The notes beneath the pieces were generated by a model. It had not been told where the DNA came from. It did not search any database and was given only the letters and a program-made list of their open reading frames with translations. Positions 8,043 through 17,275 of a DNA stretch of 34,284 nucleotides are shown in pieces. Position 1 is the first letter of the stretch. Each line of letters starts with the position of its first letter. Location: positions 1 to 34,284 of the forward strand of contig JANNFX010000036.1 in NCBI GenBank assembly GCA_031380225.1. The letters are read 5' to 3'. Made by a program: the position numbers and the translations under genes. This DNA is from JANNFX01 sp031380225 (lineage in GTDB: Bacteria > Pseudomonadota > Alphaproteobacteria > Rhizobiales > Hyphomicrobiaceae).

Positions 8043-8825
8043 TCACCTATTCAGCCACGCTGCCCCGACGATGGCGCCGGTGCCGCCTTCTTGCAGCAAC
8101 GCCACGACGTCGTCTGCCTCTGGGTCGATCCGCGCCACAACAGCGAGTTGGATTGCGCCCGGTTTGCCGTTCCAGGTTCCGGCCGGGATCATTTCGTGCA
8201 CGACATTGGTATAGGTGACGGTCTTGCCGGAATTCTCGCCGCGCTTGATGGCGACCGGCGCTGACTTTCTCATGACCGCAATCCAGATCGCTGCGTCCTC
8301 AAGCGCGCTGCCAGCCTGCGGTGAACCGGTCTCGATCAGAAATCGCCCGTCCTCACGCGTAAAGCGCAGCGGTACACGGCGGCGCGCAAATGCGGTCTCG
8401 GTCTTTTCGATGGCCTTTTCAATTTCTGAAGGGTTCGAGCCGACGGCGTGAGCCTCGCCATTGACCACGGCTTGAGGCGTATAGACTGAGCCACTGCCAA
8501 GAGCTTTCGCATAGGCGCGCTGACGCTCGGTATTCTTGGGCGACGCCAGCGTATCTTTCCAACCGATATAGTCCCAATAATCGACCGGAAGTGACAGTGC
8601 GATGATGCCTTCTTGCTCGGAATAGCCTTTGAGGACTTCATCTGCCGGTGGACACGACGAGCAGCCTTGACTGGTAAACAGCTCGATAACCGCCCGCACG
8701 CGCCGCATCGTCGAGGCTTCGGGGCCTGGAACATCGCCAGCATTTACGGCAGAACCTGTCAAAGCTGAAATAGCCAATGCGAGCATCGCCAGCTGCGACC
8801 GGCGGATGAAGGTAAATTTTGACAT
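8043..8825 (-). CDS. DUF1223 exported thioredoxin-like protein
   Basis: The ATG at 8825 is preferred over the longer reading from 8894 because it begins a clear signal peptide (MSKFTFIRRSQLAMLALAIS...SAVNAG) and has AGG 9 nt upstream. The mature part starts with VIELFTSQGCSSCPPADE, the CxxC of the DUF1223 thioredoxin-fold family, followed by VDYWDYIGWKD and YTPQAVVNG. The product is about 260 residues, normal for the family. Its role is unknown; a periplasmic redox function is an inference. Lying directly downstream of ccmA-ccmB, it could serve thiol chemistry in cytochrome c maturation, but no homology places it in the Ccm pathway. Confidence 0.9.
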   Translation of the reverse strand: MSKFTFIRRSQLAMLALAISALTGSAVNAGDVPGPEASTMRRVRAVIELFTSQGCSSCPPADEVLKGYSEQEGIIALSLPVDYWDYIGWKDTLASPKNTERQRAYAKALGSGSVYTPQAVVNGEAHAVGSNPSEIEKAIEKTETAFARRRVPLRFTREDGRFLIETGSPQAGSALEDAAIWIAVMRKSAPVAIKRGENSGKTVTYTNVVHEMIPAGTWNGKPGAIQLAVVARIDPEADDVVALLQEGGTGAIVGAAWLNR

Positions 8826-8917
8826 CAGTACAAGCCTCATGGGACTTAGACACACTATCATATCGGTGCCCGTAATTACGAGCGGCCTGTGCACTCGGTT
8901 TCAGGCCGACCTGGAAA

Positions 8918-9586
8918 TCATTGTATCTGAACGCGCAACGCAGCAGCCGCAGCCAGGGGCCCGATGACGAGTGACGCGAGCGAAATTGCAGCCAAGATCA
9001 AAAATGCCGGTGTGCCACCGTCAGGGCCATTTAATGACATCGACACCGCCGATATGCCGAAGATGAGCGTCGGCACATAAAACGGCAGGATGAGCAACGC
9101 CAGCAACAGGCCACCGCGGCGGGTCTTGAGTGTCAACGCCGCACCAATCGAGCCCAAGAAACTAATGGCCAGAGTGCCAATTAACATGCTCAACACCAAC
9201 ACTGGTGACATCGCCAAATCCATATTCAATAAGATACCGAGCAGCGGCGCCAACAACGCCAATGGCACTCCGGTTGCGAGCCAATGTGCCAATGCCTTGG
9301 CCGCCGCAATTAGTTCCAGTGGCATTGGTCCGGCCGCAATGGCTTCCAGCGATCCATCCTCGTAGTCAGTTTCGAAAATGCGGCCGAGCGATAATAGTGC
9401 CGCTAAGAGCAACGCAATCCACAGCACGCCCGGCGCAATACGCGATAGTAAATTGAGATCGGGCCCAAGACCGAGCGGCAACAGCGAGACCACGATCAGA
9501 TAAAATCCAAGCGCCGTGCCGAGTGCCGCGCCATCGCTGAGAGCAAGTTTCAAATCACGGGACACGAGCGTCCAAAAGCTGCTCAT
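8918..9586 (-). CDS. ccmB: Haem exporter membrane subunit CcmB
   Basis: The 222-residue protein has six predicted hydrophobic segments and CcmB landmarks: FWTLVSRDLKLAL at the start, FETDYEDGSLE after the second segment, and GGLLLALLILPFYVPTLIFG. CcmB is the permease half of the CcmAB ABC complex, which frees holo-CcmE from CcmCD during cytochrome c maturation. Its ATG overlaps the ccmA stop by 4 nt (ATGA), so the two are translationally coupled. The next gene downstream is the DUF1223 gene, not ccmC as in many relatives. Confidence 0.94.
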   Translation of the reverse strand: MSSFWTLVSRDLKLALSDGAALGTALGFYLIVVSLLPLGLGPDLNLLSRIAPGVLWIALLLAALLSLGRIFETDYEDGSLEAIAAGPMPLELIAAAKALAHWLATGVPLALLAPLLGILLNMDLAMSPVLVLSMLIGTLAISFLGSIGAALTLKTRRGGLLLALLILPFYVPTLIFGISAVSMSLNGPDGGTPAFLILAAISLASLVIGPLAAAAALRVQIQ

Positions 9587-10218
9587 GAGTGAGCTCCGGC
9601 CAACGCTGGCTGCAATCGCAAATCGAGAGTACGCTCAAGCGCCATCGGCAAGTGCGTGGCGATGACCGCAAGACCACCCTTCGACGTGTGTACATTGATC
9701 AACTTAGCCAATTGAGTTGCAGAGGCGGCGTCGAGCGATACTGTCGGTTCATCGAGGAGCCATAGCGGGCGATCCGCGACGAGCAAGCGCGCTAGACCCA
9801 CTCGACGCTTTTGTCCGGCAGACAAATACGCGGCTTCGATACCCCCTAGGTCTTCTAAACCCAACGCTTCGATAGTGCTCGTAACACGGGCACCATTGGC
9901 CTTGGCATTTTCGCCGCCAAGATATGCCGCCCAGAACTTAAGGTTTTCTCCGACTGTCAATGACGGTTTGACGCCGTTGGAATGACCAACAAAGTGGCAT
10001 TGTTGCGCCAAATCCAACTCCGGATCGCCGCCTTCCAGCGACACTGTACCAGACGCTGGCGCTAGAAACCCGGCAATGGTGCGGATCAAGGTTGTCTTGC
10101 CGGCGCCGTTTGGCCCGGTCAGCAGCAGCGATTGGCCAGTATTGACGGCCACAGTCACAGCAGACAGCACGGTCCGTTCGCCGCGTTTTACGATCAGATT
10201 GTCAATGGAAAGGCGCAC
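9583..10218 (-). CDS. ccmA: Haem exporter ATPase CcmA
   Basis: This is an ABC ATPase with Walker A GPNGAGKTT, signature LSAGQKRR, Walker B LWLLDEPT and a following switch His (ATHL). A TTG at 10269 would give 228 residues. The GTG at 10218 is preferred because it starts the family-typical MRLSIDNL sequence and has GGGGA 5 nt upstream, giving about 211 residues. CcmA provides ATP hydrolysis for CcmB in cytochrome c biogenesis System I. It is divergent from acnA across about 180 nt, which must contain both promoters. Confidence 0.94.
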   Translation of the reverse strand: MRLSIDNLIVKRGERTVLSAVTVAVNTGQSLLLTGPNGAGKTTLIRTIAGFLAPASGTVSLEGGDPELDLAQQCHFVGHSNGVKPSLTVGENLKFWAAYLGGENAKANGARVTSTIEALGLEDLGGIEAAYLSAGQKRRVGLARLLVADRPLWLLDEPTVSLDAASATQLAKLINVHTSKGGLAVIATHLPMALERTLDLRLQPALAGAHS

Positions 10219-10282
10219 AGAAGTCCCCGGCTGAGAGCCGAAAATAGTGGCGGATAGCCGCAAACTCAAGGACCGGATGCTA

Positions 10283-10310
10283 CTGACACCAAGCCCACCG
10301 GACCTATATA
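10283..10310 (+). promoter_or_regulatory. Candidate sigma-70-type promoter of acnA
   Basis: CTGACA (10283-10288) and TATATA (10305-10310) are separated by 16 nt. TATAAC at 10307 gives an 18-nt alternative. The predicted transcript start near 10317 would leave an 80-nt leader before acnA. This is a sequence match only. Confidence 0.45.
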
Positions 10311-10400
10311 ACGGCGTTATCGGTTGTTTCGCCAGCGCAAAGTCTTGCTGCTGGGCCGCGGTCTCTCACCGCTTTTACTCATTTCCTTGGAGGATCCGCC

Positions 10401-13127
10401 TTGAGCGCTAAATCTGTCGCTGCTCCCGTCTCACTCGATAGCTTCAAGTGCCGCAAGACGCTCGCCGTTGGCACGAAGTCTTACGTTTACTATTCGCTGC
10501 CTGACGCAGAAAAGAACGGCCTCAAGGGCATTTCGAAGCTGCCCTATTCGATGAAGGTATTGCTCGAGAACATGCTGCGCCATGAAGACGGCCGCACGGT
10601 TACAAAGACTGACATCGCAGCCGTTTCCGCCTGGCTTGATGACAAGGGCAAAGCTAGCAAAGAAATTGGTTTCCGTCCGGCGCGTGTATTGATGCAGGAC
10701 TTCACCGGCGTTCCCGCTGTTGTCGATTTGGCAGCCATGCGCGACGGCATGACGAAGCTCGGTGGCGATCCGCAGAAAATTAATCCGCTGGTGCCTGTCG
10801 ATCTCGTCATTGATCACTCGGTCATCGTCGACGAATTCGGCAGCGCTAAGTCGCTCACTCAAAACGTGGCGCTTGAATACATGCGCAACGGCGAGCGCTA
10901 TAACTTTCTGAAATGGGGCCAAGGGGCTTTCGACAATTTCCGTGTTGTGCCGCCGGGCACCGGCATTTGTCATCAAGTCAACCTCGAGTATCTCGCGCAA
11001 ACGGTTTGGACGGCCGAGACCGCGAACGGCGAAACGCTCGCCTATCCCGACACACTGGTCGGCACCGATAGCCACACGACCATGGTCAACGGCCTTGCGG
11101 TGCTTGGTTGGGGCGTTGGCGGTATTGAAGCGGAAGCCGCGATGCTCGGCCAACCGCAATCGATGCTGTTGCCCGAGGTGATCGGTTTCGAATTAACCGG
11201 CAAACTGTCCGAAGGCGTTACCGCAACCGACCTGGTGCTGACCGTCACCGAAATGCTGCGCAAGATGGGCGTCGTCAATAAATTCGTTGAATTCTATGGT
11301 AGCGGGCTTGATCACCTGACGCTCGCCGACCGCGCGACCATCGCCAACATGGCCCCTGAATATGGCGCGACCTGTGGATTCTTCCCCGTCGACAGCGAAA
11401 CGATGGTCTATCTCCAGCTGACCGGACGCAAAGAGGACCGCATTCAATTGGTTGAGGCTTATTCCAAGGCCCAAGGACTGTGGCGCACGTCGGCGTCACC
11501 GGCGCCAGTGTTCACCGATACGCTGTCACTTGATCTAGCGGCTGTCGTGCCATCGATGGCTGGCCCGAAGCGGCCCGAGGGACGGGTGGCGTTAGGCAAC
11601 GTCAAACCTGGCTTCGCAGCCGCATTGGCTGGCGAATACAAAAAGCCTGGCGAAGACGGCAGGCGCGCTAAAGTTAAGGGCAAGCCGTTTGATATCGGCC
11701 ACGGCGACGTGGTGATCGCGGCTATCACCAGCTGCACCAATACATCGAACCCGAGCGTGTTGATTGCGGCCGGGCTACTGGCCCGCAATGCGGTGGCGAA
11801 AGGGTTGAAGGTCAAGCCGTGGGTAAAAACTTCGCTGGCGCCCGGATCACAAGTTGTCGCCGCCTATCTCGACAAGGCCGGACTGCAACCGCACTTGGAT
11901 GCGTTAGGCTTCAACGTCGTCGGCTTTGGTTGCACCACCTGCATCGGCAATTCCGGCCCACTTCAGGCGGATATCTCTGCCGCCATCAATGAGAATGGCG
12001 TGATCGCTGCCGCAGTGTTGTCAGGTAATCGCAACTTCGAAGGCCGCGTTAGCCCTGACGTACAGGCCAACTATCTGGCGTCGCCGCCGCTCGTCGTCGC
12101 CTATGCGCTGGCCGGCAGTGTGACCAAGGATTTGTCGACTGAACCACTCGGCGCCGGCAATGACGGAAAGCCGGTCTTCCTCAAGGACATCTGGCCGACG
12201 TCGAAAGAAATTCAAAGCTTCATCGCCGAGAACATCACACGGCAATTGTTTGAAAGCCGCTATGCGAGCGTGTTCAGAGGTGATGCAAATTGGCAGGGGA
12301 TCAAAACGAGCACTGGCCTCACGTACACCTGGGACAATGCCTCGACCTATGTTCAAAACCCGCCCTACTTCACCACCATCACGCCAAAGCCGGCGGCAAT
12401 CGGTGACATCTCCGGCGCGCGAATCTTGGGTCTGTTCGGCGATAAAATTACTACCGATCACATCTCGCCAGCTGGCGCGATCAAGGCCGCGAGCCCGGCC
12501 GGAAAGTATCTGATCGATCATGGCGTCATGGCTGCGGACTTCAATCAGTACGGCACACGGCGTGGCAACCATGAAGTGATGATGCGCGGCACGTTCGCGA
12601 ATATCCGCATCAAAAACCACATGGTCAAAGACGCAAGCGGAGCAGTCAAGGAAGGTGGGCTGACCATCCATCATCCGTCCGGCGAGCAAATGGCCATCTA
12701 CGACGCCGCAATGCGGTACCAAACTGACGGCGTGCCGCTGGTTGTCTTTGCAGGCATCGAATACGGCAACGGCTCATCGCGCGACTGGGCAGCGAAGGGC
12801 ACCAGCCTGCTCGGCGTCAGGGCCGTGATCGCGCAGTCCTACGAGCGCATCCACCGCTCGAACCTGGTCGGCATGGGCATTGTTCCGTTCGTGTTCGAAG
12901 ATGGCATGTGCTGGCAGATGCTTGGGCTCAAGGGCGATGAAACCGTCGGTATTCGCGGGCTCTCAACAGTGAAGCCGCGTCAACGTATGATCGCTGAAAT
13001 CACCAATGCCAAGGGAGATGTGGTTGCGATACCAATCGTCTGCCGCATCGATACGCTGGATGAGATCGAATACCACAAGCACGGCGGTATTCTGCCTTAC
13101 GTGTTGCGGAACTTAGCGGCGGCATAA
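10401..13127 (+). CDS. acnA: Aconitate hydratase AcnA
   Basis: The 908-residue enzyme is the AcnA/IRP1-type aconitase, which interconverts citrate and isocitrate in the TCA cycle. The three cysteines that bind the [4Fe-4S] cluster are visible: Cys445 in TSCTNTSNPSV, and Cys511 and Cys514 in GFGCTTCIGNSGPL. The swivel domain near the C-terminus has EYGNGSSRDWAAKG. Translation starts at a TTG supported by GGAGG 7 nt upstream. Length is normal and no cluster ligand is missing. It is a single gene read from its own promoter and ends at a strong hairpin terminator. Confidence 0.98.
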   Translation: MSAKSVAAPVSLDSFKCRKTLAVGTKSYVYYSLPDAEKNGLKGISKLPYSMKVLLENMLRHEDGRTVTKTDIAAVSAWLDDKGKASKEIGFRPARVLMQDFTGVPAVVDLAAMRDGMTKLGGDPQKINPLVPVDLVIDHSVIVDEFGSAKSLTQNVALEYMRNGERYNFLKWGQGAFDNFRVVPPGTGICHQVNLEYLAQTVWTAETANGETLAYPDTLVGTDSHTTMVNGLAVLGWGVGGIEAEAAMLGQPQSMLLPEVIGFELTGKLSEGVTATDLVLTVTEMLRKMGVVNKFVEFYGSGLDHLTLADRATIANMAPEYGATCGFFPVDSETMVYLQLTGRKEDRIQLVEAYSKAQGLWRTSASPAPVFTDTLSLDLAAVVPSMAGPKRPEGRVALGNVKPGFAAALAGEYKKPGEDGRRAKVKGKPFDIGHGDVVIAAITSCTNTSNPSVLIAAGLLARNAVAKGLKVKPWVKTSLAPGSQVVAAYLDKAGLQPHLDALGFNVVGFGCTTCIGNSGPLQADISAAINENGVIAAAVLSGNRNFEGRVSPDVQANYLASPPLVVAYALAGSVTKDLSTEPLGAGNDGKPVFLKDIWPTSKEIQSFIAENITRQLFESRYASVFRGDANWQGIKTSTGLTYTWDNASTYVQNPPYFTTITPKPAAIGDISGARILGLFGDKITTDHISPAGAIKAASPAGKYLIDHGVMAADFNQYGTRRGNHEVMMRGTFANIRIKNHMVKDASGAVKEGGLTIHHPSGEQMAIYDAAMRYQTDGVPLVVFAGIEYGNGSSRDWAAKGTSLLGVRAVIAQSYERIHRSNLVGMGIVPFVFEDGMCWQMLGLKGDETVGIRGLSTVKPRQRMIAEITNAKGDVVAIPIVCRIDTLDEIEYHKHGGILPYVLRNLAAA

Positions 13128-13137
13128 CTTGATGAAA

Positions 13138-13170
13138 GGGTCAGACCCGCAAAGTCTGACCCATTTTTTT
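13138..13170. terminator. Rho-independent terminator between acnA and ndh
   Basis: GGGTCAGAC (13138-13146) and GTCTGACCC (13154-13162) form a perfect 9-bp stem with a 7-nt loop, followed by ATTTTTTT. It lies 10 nt past the acnA stop and 2 nt from the convergent ndh stop, so it probably serves both genes. Confidence 0.9.
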
Positions 13171-13172
13171 GA

Positions 13173-14552
13173 TTAATGCAACTTCACATGCGGCTCGGTG
13201 CGGCGCGTCAGGCTACGCGACAGCGTGTCGATAAACACCTTCCAAGGACCATGCAGAGCCGTCTCGTGCATTTTGTAGAGCGAGCGGTACATCATCTTGG
13301 CTAAGAAGCCTTCGATCATCATTTTTCCGCCGGAGACAAAGCCCATCAGGCTGCCAACCGTCGAATAATGTCCAAGCGATACCAGCGAGCCGAAATCGCG
13401 ATAGACGAACGGCTTCAATTCGGTGCTCTCAATCTTCGCCCGCAACTGATTGAAAACGTGCGAGGCCTGTTGATGAGCCGCTTGCGCACGCGGCGGGATT
13501 GGATCCTTTTCGCCTTCAGGCACCAAATACGAACAATCGCCAACCACAAACACATTTGGATCAAGTGTGGTTTCTAATGTCGGCTTAACTTTGAGCTGGC
13601 CGGAAGGGCTCGACTCTAATCCATCCAAATTGCGCAACACATCGGGGCCTTTGACGCCCGCCGCCCACACCACGAGTTCAGACGGAATGAATTCGCCGGA
13701 TTTCAATGTGACGCCAGTGTCAGAAACTTGGGTCACGAATGAATTGGTGCGAATCACGACGCCAAGGCCACCCAACACGTCGACGACTGAGTTTGAAATG
13801 CGCTCTGGCAATGCCGACAAGATGCGAGGCGCCGCTTCGATGAGCGTAATCTTGATGTCTTTATCTGGATCGATCTTATCCAAGCCAAACGCCACCATGC
13901 CGCGCGCGGTCTGATGCAATTCAGCCGACAATTCGGTGCCCGTTGCGCCAGCCCCAACAATCGCCACGTGCAATTGACCTGGACGCACTGGCCCCGGCTG
14001 TGCGTTGGCACGGATGCAGGCGTTCAACATGCGCTTGTTGAAGCGTTCGGCTTCTTCGGGTGTATCGAGCATAATCGCGTTCTCGCGCACACCCGGCGTA
14101 CCAAAGTCGTTCGAGACGCTGCCGATCGCAACGACGAGATAATCATATTCTAGCCATCGATCAGGCGTGATTTCGCGGCCTTCTTCGTCGGATGTCGCCG
14201 CCAAGTGAACCCGCTTTTTGGCGCGGTCGAGGCCGATCATTTCGCCATAGCGGAACTTAAAGCCACTCCAGTGGCCTTGGGCTTGGTACTCAAGATCGTG
14301 ACGGCCGACATCCATGCTGCCGGCAGCGATCTCATGCAGCAATGGCTTCCAAATATGCGTGCGCGACCGGTCAACGAGTGTTATTTCGGCTCTATTCTTG
14401 CGGCCGAGTTTTCGACCGAGTTTGGTCGCCAGTTCGAGCCCACCAGCGCCGCCACCCACGACAATGATGTGGGGCAAGTTACCCTTCTTCGGCACGATGA
14501 TCGCATTCGGGCCGGGAACTGGCGTCGTAGTGGCGGGCGTTGCGGTGAACAT
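13173..14552 (-). CDS. ndh: Type II NADH:quinone oxidoreductase (NDH-2)
   Basis: This FAD enzyme oxidises NADH and reduces quinone at the membrane without pumping protons. The FAD-binding GGGAGG lies in IIVVGGGAGGLE at about residues 29-40, and the NAD-binding GAGATG in HVAIVGAGATGTELSAEL. The second FAD contact is VFVVGDCSYL. The C-terminal region (GSLMGFVSGGKMMIEGF...SLYKMHETALHG) is the membrane-associating part typical of bacterial NDH-2. The ATG at 14552 is chosen because GGGGAG sits about 10 nt upstream; a TTG at 14561 would be only 1 nt from that site. The product is 459 residues. Confidence 0.93.
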   Translation of the reverse strand: MFTATPATTTPVPGPNAIIVPKKGNLPHIIVVGGGAGGLELATKLGRKLGRKNRAEITLVDRSRTHIWKPLLHEIAAGSMDVGRHDLEYQAQGHWSGFKFRYGEMIGLDRAKKRVHLAATSDEEGREITPDRWLEYDYLVVAIGSVSNDFGTPGVRENAIMLDTPEEAERFNKRMLNACIRANAQPGPVRPGQLHVAIVGAGATGTELSAELHQTARGMVAFGLDKIDPDKDIKITLIEAAPRILSALPERISNSVVDVLGGLGVVIRTNSFVTQVSDTGVTLKSGEFIPSELVVWAAGVKGPDVLRNLDGLESSPSGQLKVKPTLETTLDPNVFVVGDCSYLVPEGEKDPIPPRAQAAHQQASHVFNQLRAKIESTELKPFVYRDFGSLVSLGHYSTVGSLMGFVSGGKMMIEGFLAKMMYRSLYKMHETALHGPWKVFIDTLSRSLTRRTEPHVKLH

Positions 14553-14656
14553 GTCAGTCAATCTCCCCAGGTGTCGGCGGCTGCGGCATTTTTATGATGT
14601 TCTGACTTTGACACTGTGCCCCTCAGATTCGTCTCAGGTCATCAGCATCAATTTAC

Positions 14657-17089
14657 TTAACTCCGAACGTCCCCGCCCGTCGCGCGTTTCACATCTGATA
14701 TGATCTTTTGGCAGATCGCGTCGATATCTTTGTCAGTCAGCGTGCGGTCTTGCGGTTGCAGCGTCACCTCGATGGCCAGGGATTTTTTGCCTTCGTCAGC
14801 GAGCTTGCCGCCCTCAAACACGTCGAATACAGAAACCGCTGAAATTAAAGTTTTGTCGGCGCCGGCAGCGGCTCGGGTCACGTCACCAGCCGCGACTGCC
14901 TTATCGAGTACAAACGCGAAGTCGCGCCTGACGGGCAGCAAGTCCGAAGCATCCAACGCAGTTTTTGCGCGGCTCTTTTTCTTCTCAGGCGGAATGGCGT
15001 CGAGGAACACTTCGAATGCCGACACCGGCCCGGTCACACCGAGAGCGGTCAGGGTCTCCGGGTGAATCTCGCCGAACGTTGCCAAGATCAGCTTTGGTCC
15101 AAGTCGCAGCACGCCCGACCGGCCTGGATGAAACCAAGCCGGTGCGTCGCGCGTGATTTGTGCTTTGGAGACATCGACACCCAGCGCTTCGAGGCACGCC
15201 GCGGCGTCAGCCTTGACATCAAACACGGACGCTGGGTCAGCCTTGCCATCCCAATGGCGGCCGGGGCCTGCGAGTTTAGCAGTCCCAGCACGCACGCCAG
15301 TGGCGGCGATATATTGATCTTCCGGGCGATCACCGCGGTAGGCTTGGCCAAGCTCGAACAACGCCGCGTCATTGAAACCGCGATTGCGGTTGCGTTCAAC
15401 AGCCGTCAGCAATCCTGGCAGCAATCCTGGCCGCATTGTCGACAGTTCAGTCGATATTGGATTGGCGAGTTCAACGCCATCACCGCCGCCGCCGAACAGC
15501 AGCGCTTCTTTGCGCGGCACGAACGACCACGTCACGGCCTCAACCAGGCCGCGGCTCGCCAACAATCGGCGTGTGCGCCGCGCGCGCTTCTGTTTGGCGG
15601 TCAGAACGGCACGAGTAACGCCATGCTGGCGCGGCAGCGGCGTTGCCGGCACGCGATCTAGACCAGCAATGCGGACTACTTCCTCGACAAGATCTGCCGA
15701 GCCGTGAACGTCAGGCCGCCACGACGGCACTGAGACGTCAAGCGTATCGCCGTTGCCAGAGAGCTTGAAGCCGAGCGTTTCGAGAATGCGCGTCGTCTCA
15801 GCGCGGTCGAGCGTCAAGCCCGCAAGACCAGCAACGCGTTTCAGATCGAATTTAATGGTGCGGCTCGCATCAGGTTCTTTACCGGCTATCATGGCTTTCG
15901 ATGGCGCACCGCCCGCGAGCTTGATGATCATATCAGTTGCAAGATCGAGACCTGGTATCACTGATTGAGGATCAACGCCGCGCTCGAAGCGATAGCGCGC
16001 GTCCGTGACCAGCCCGGTCTTGCGGCCCGTCGCGGCCGTGCGCACCGGATCGAACCAAGCGCTTTCGATCAGCACGTTTTTTGTTGTCTCTGAACAGCCC
16101 GATGCCTCGCCGCCCATGATGCCGCCGAAGCCTTGCGGCCCATTGCTATCTGCAATCACACACATCGTCTCGTCGACCGTGTGCTCTTTGCCATCCAGCC
16201 CCATGAATTTCTCGCCGGACTGACCAAGCCGGGCAACGATCGCGCCCTTGAGCTTGTCGGCGTCATAGACGTGAAGCGGCCGCCCGCGATCCTGGCTGAT
16301 GTAGTTCGTCACGTCGACGAGGGCATTGATCGGGCGCAGGCCAACTGATCGAAGCCGGTTTTGCAACCAAGCCGGCGATGGGCCATTTTTCACGCCCTTG
16401 ACATAGCGCGCGGCGAACACCGGGCAGGCGTCAGCGGTTTCTTTTGAGAATTCAAGTTTGACGCCGATCGGGCAAGCGGCGGCGCCATCGACAGCGCCAA
16501 GTTTTGGCTCGGGCTTGAGTTTACCCAGTCCAACCGCGGCCAGGTCGCGAGCGATGCCGCGGACACCGGTGCAATCGGGCCGGTTCGGAGTGAGTTTCAC
16601 TTCGAACACGGGGTCATTCAAACCCATAACATCGATGTAGCGTTCTCCGACCTTAGCAGCCATTTCGGCTGGCAGATCGAGGATCCCATCTGCTTCGGAC
16701 GCAAGCTCCAATTCAGCGGCCGAACACATCATGCCGTTCGAAACCACGCCGCGCACCGGCTTCTTTTCGAGTGTGATTTTGGATCCGGGAATGTAGGTGC
16801 CGAGTGGCGCAAACACGGAAATCATGCCGGCGCGCGCGTTGGGCGCTCCGCACACCACTTCCATTAAGGGTTGGCCTTTAGCGATCTCGACTTGCACCAC
16901 TTGCAGCTTGTCGGCGTTCGGATGCTTTTTGGCCTCAACAATGCGAGCGACGCGAAACGCGCCAAGCTGAGCGGCTGGATCATCGACACCTTCGACCTCA
17001 AGGCCGATGGCTGACAGCCTAGTCGAAATTTCATCGACGGATGCTTCGGTCTCAAGATGGTCCTTGAGCCAGGACAATGTGAATTTCAT
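14657..17089 (-). CDS. pheT: Phenylalanyl-tRNA synthetase beta subunit PheT
   Basis: The 810-residue protein has the full bacterial PheT domain order: the MKFTLSWLKDHLE start; a tRNA-binding EMAP-like domain (about 40-150, with VVCGAPNARAGM); the B3/4 editing domain (about 210-375, with NALVDVTNYI); the B5 domain (about 400-475); the catalytic-like core; and a C-terminal ferredoxin-fold anticodon-binding domain (about 715-808, with RRDFAFVLDKAV). It works as an alpha2-beta2 enzyme with PheS. No pheS lies upstream; the preceding gene is an unrelated small secreted protein. A weak GGA precedes the ATG. Confidence 0.97.
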   Translation of the reverse strand: MKFTLSWLKDHLETEASVDEISTRLSAIGLEVEGVDDPAAQLGAFRVARIVEAKKHPNADKLQVVQVEIAKGQPLMEVVCGAPNARAGMISVFAPLGTYIPGSKITLEKKPVRGVVSNGMMCSAAELELASEADGILDLPAEMAAKVGERYIDVMGLNDPVFEVKLTPNRPDCTGVRGIARDLAAVGLGKLKPEPKLGAVDGAAACPIGVKLEFSKETADACPVFAARYVKGVKNGPSPAWLQNRLRSVGLRPINALVDVTNYISQDRGRPLHVYDADKLKGAIVARLGQSGEKFMGLDGKEHTVDETMCVIADSNGPQGFGGIMGGEASGCSETTKNVLIESAWFDPVRTAATGRKTGLVTDARYRFERGVDPQSVIPGLDLATDMIIKLAGGAPSKAMIAGKEPDASRTIKFDLKRVAGLAGLTLDRAETTRILETLGFKLSGNGDTLDVSVPSWRPDVHGSADLVEEVVRIAGLDRVPATPLPRQHGVTRAVLTAKQKRARRTRRLLASRGLVEAVTWSFVPRKEALLFGGGGDGVELANPISTELSTMRPGLLPGLLTAVERNRNRGFNDAALFELGQAYRGDRPEDQYIAATGVRAGTAKLAGPGRHWDGKADPASVFDVKADAAACLEALGVDVSKAQITRDAPAWFHPGRSGVLRLGPKLILATFGEIHPETLTALGVTGPVSAFEVFLDAIPPEKKKSRAKTALDASDLLPVRRDFAFVLDKAVAAGDVTRAAAGADKTLISAVSVFDVFEGGKLADEGKKSLAIEVTLQPQDRTLTDKDIDAICQKIISDVKRATGGDVRS

Positions 17090-17275
17090 ACGTGATCCAG
17101 TTCAATACCTGTGCGCAACTAGGCTCGGCTGTGAAGCCCGAACCATTGGAATTTGTGAATGGCTTAGTCGGCTTCTATCGGGCCGCCGTCAAGGGCTTGA
17201 CCCGCGCTGGTTCAACACAGCAACGACCGCAGTTCGGGGCCGGAATTGGGCGTCAAAGCGTTCCAAAGGCGCCAC

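Noticed and set aside
8826..8894. Upstream start of the DUF1223 protein
   Set aside because: It would place 23 extra residues before a standard signal peptide, and the ATG at 8825 has its own AGG.
12357..12372. CCCGCCCTAC match to the intergenic repeat inside acnA
   Set aside because: It encodes conserved aconitase residues (NPPYF) and lacks the palindromic partner; chance match.
12021..12722. 233-residue minus-strand open frame within acnA
   Set aside because: Fully inside a certain aconitase gene, with no recognisable motif.
15062..15661. 199-residue plus-strand open frame within pheT
   Set aside because: Antisense shadow of the PheT catalytic core; no start signal.
17090..17275. Possible pheS remnant upstream of pheT
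   Set aside because: None of the frames read resembles the PheS C-terminus.
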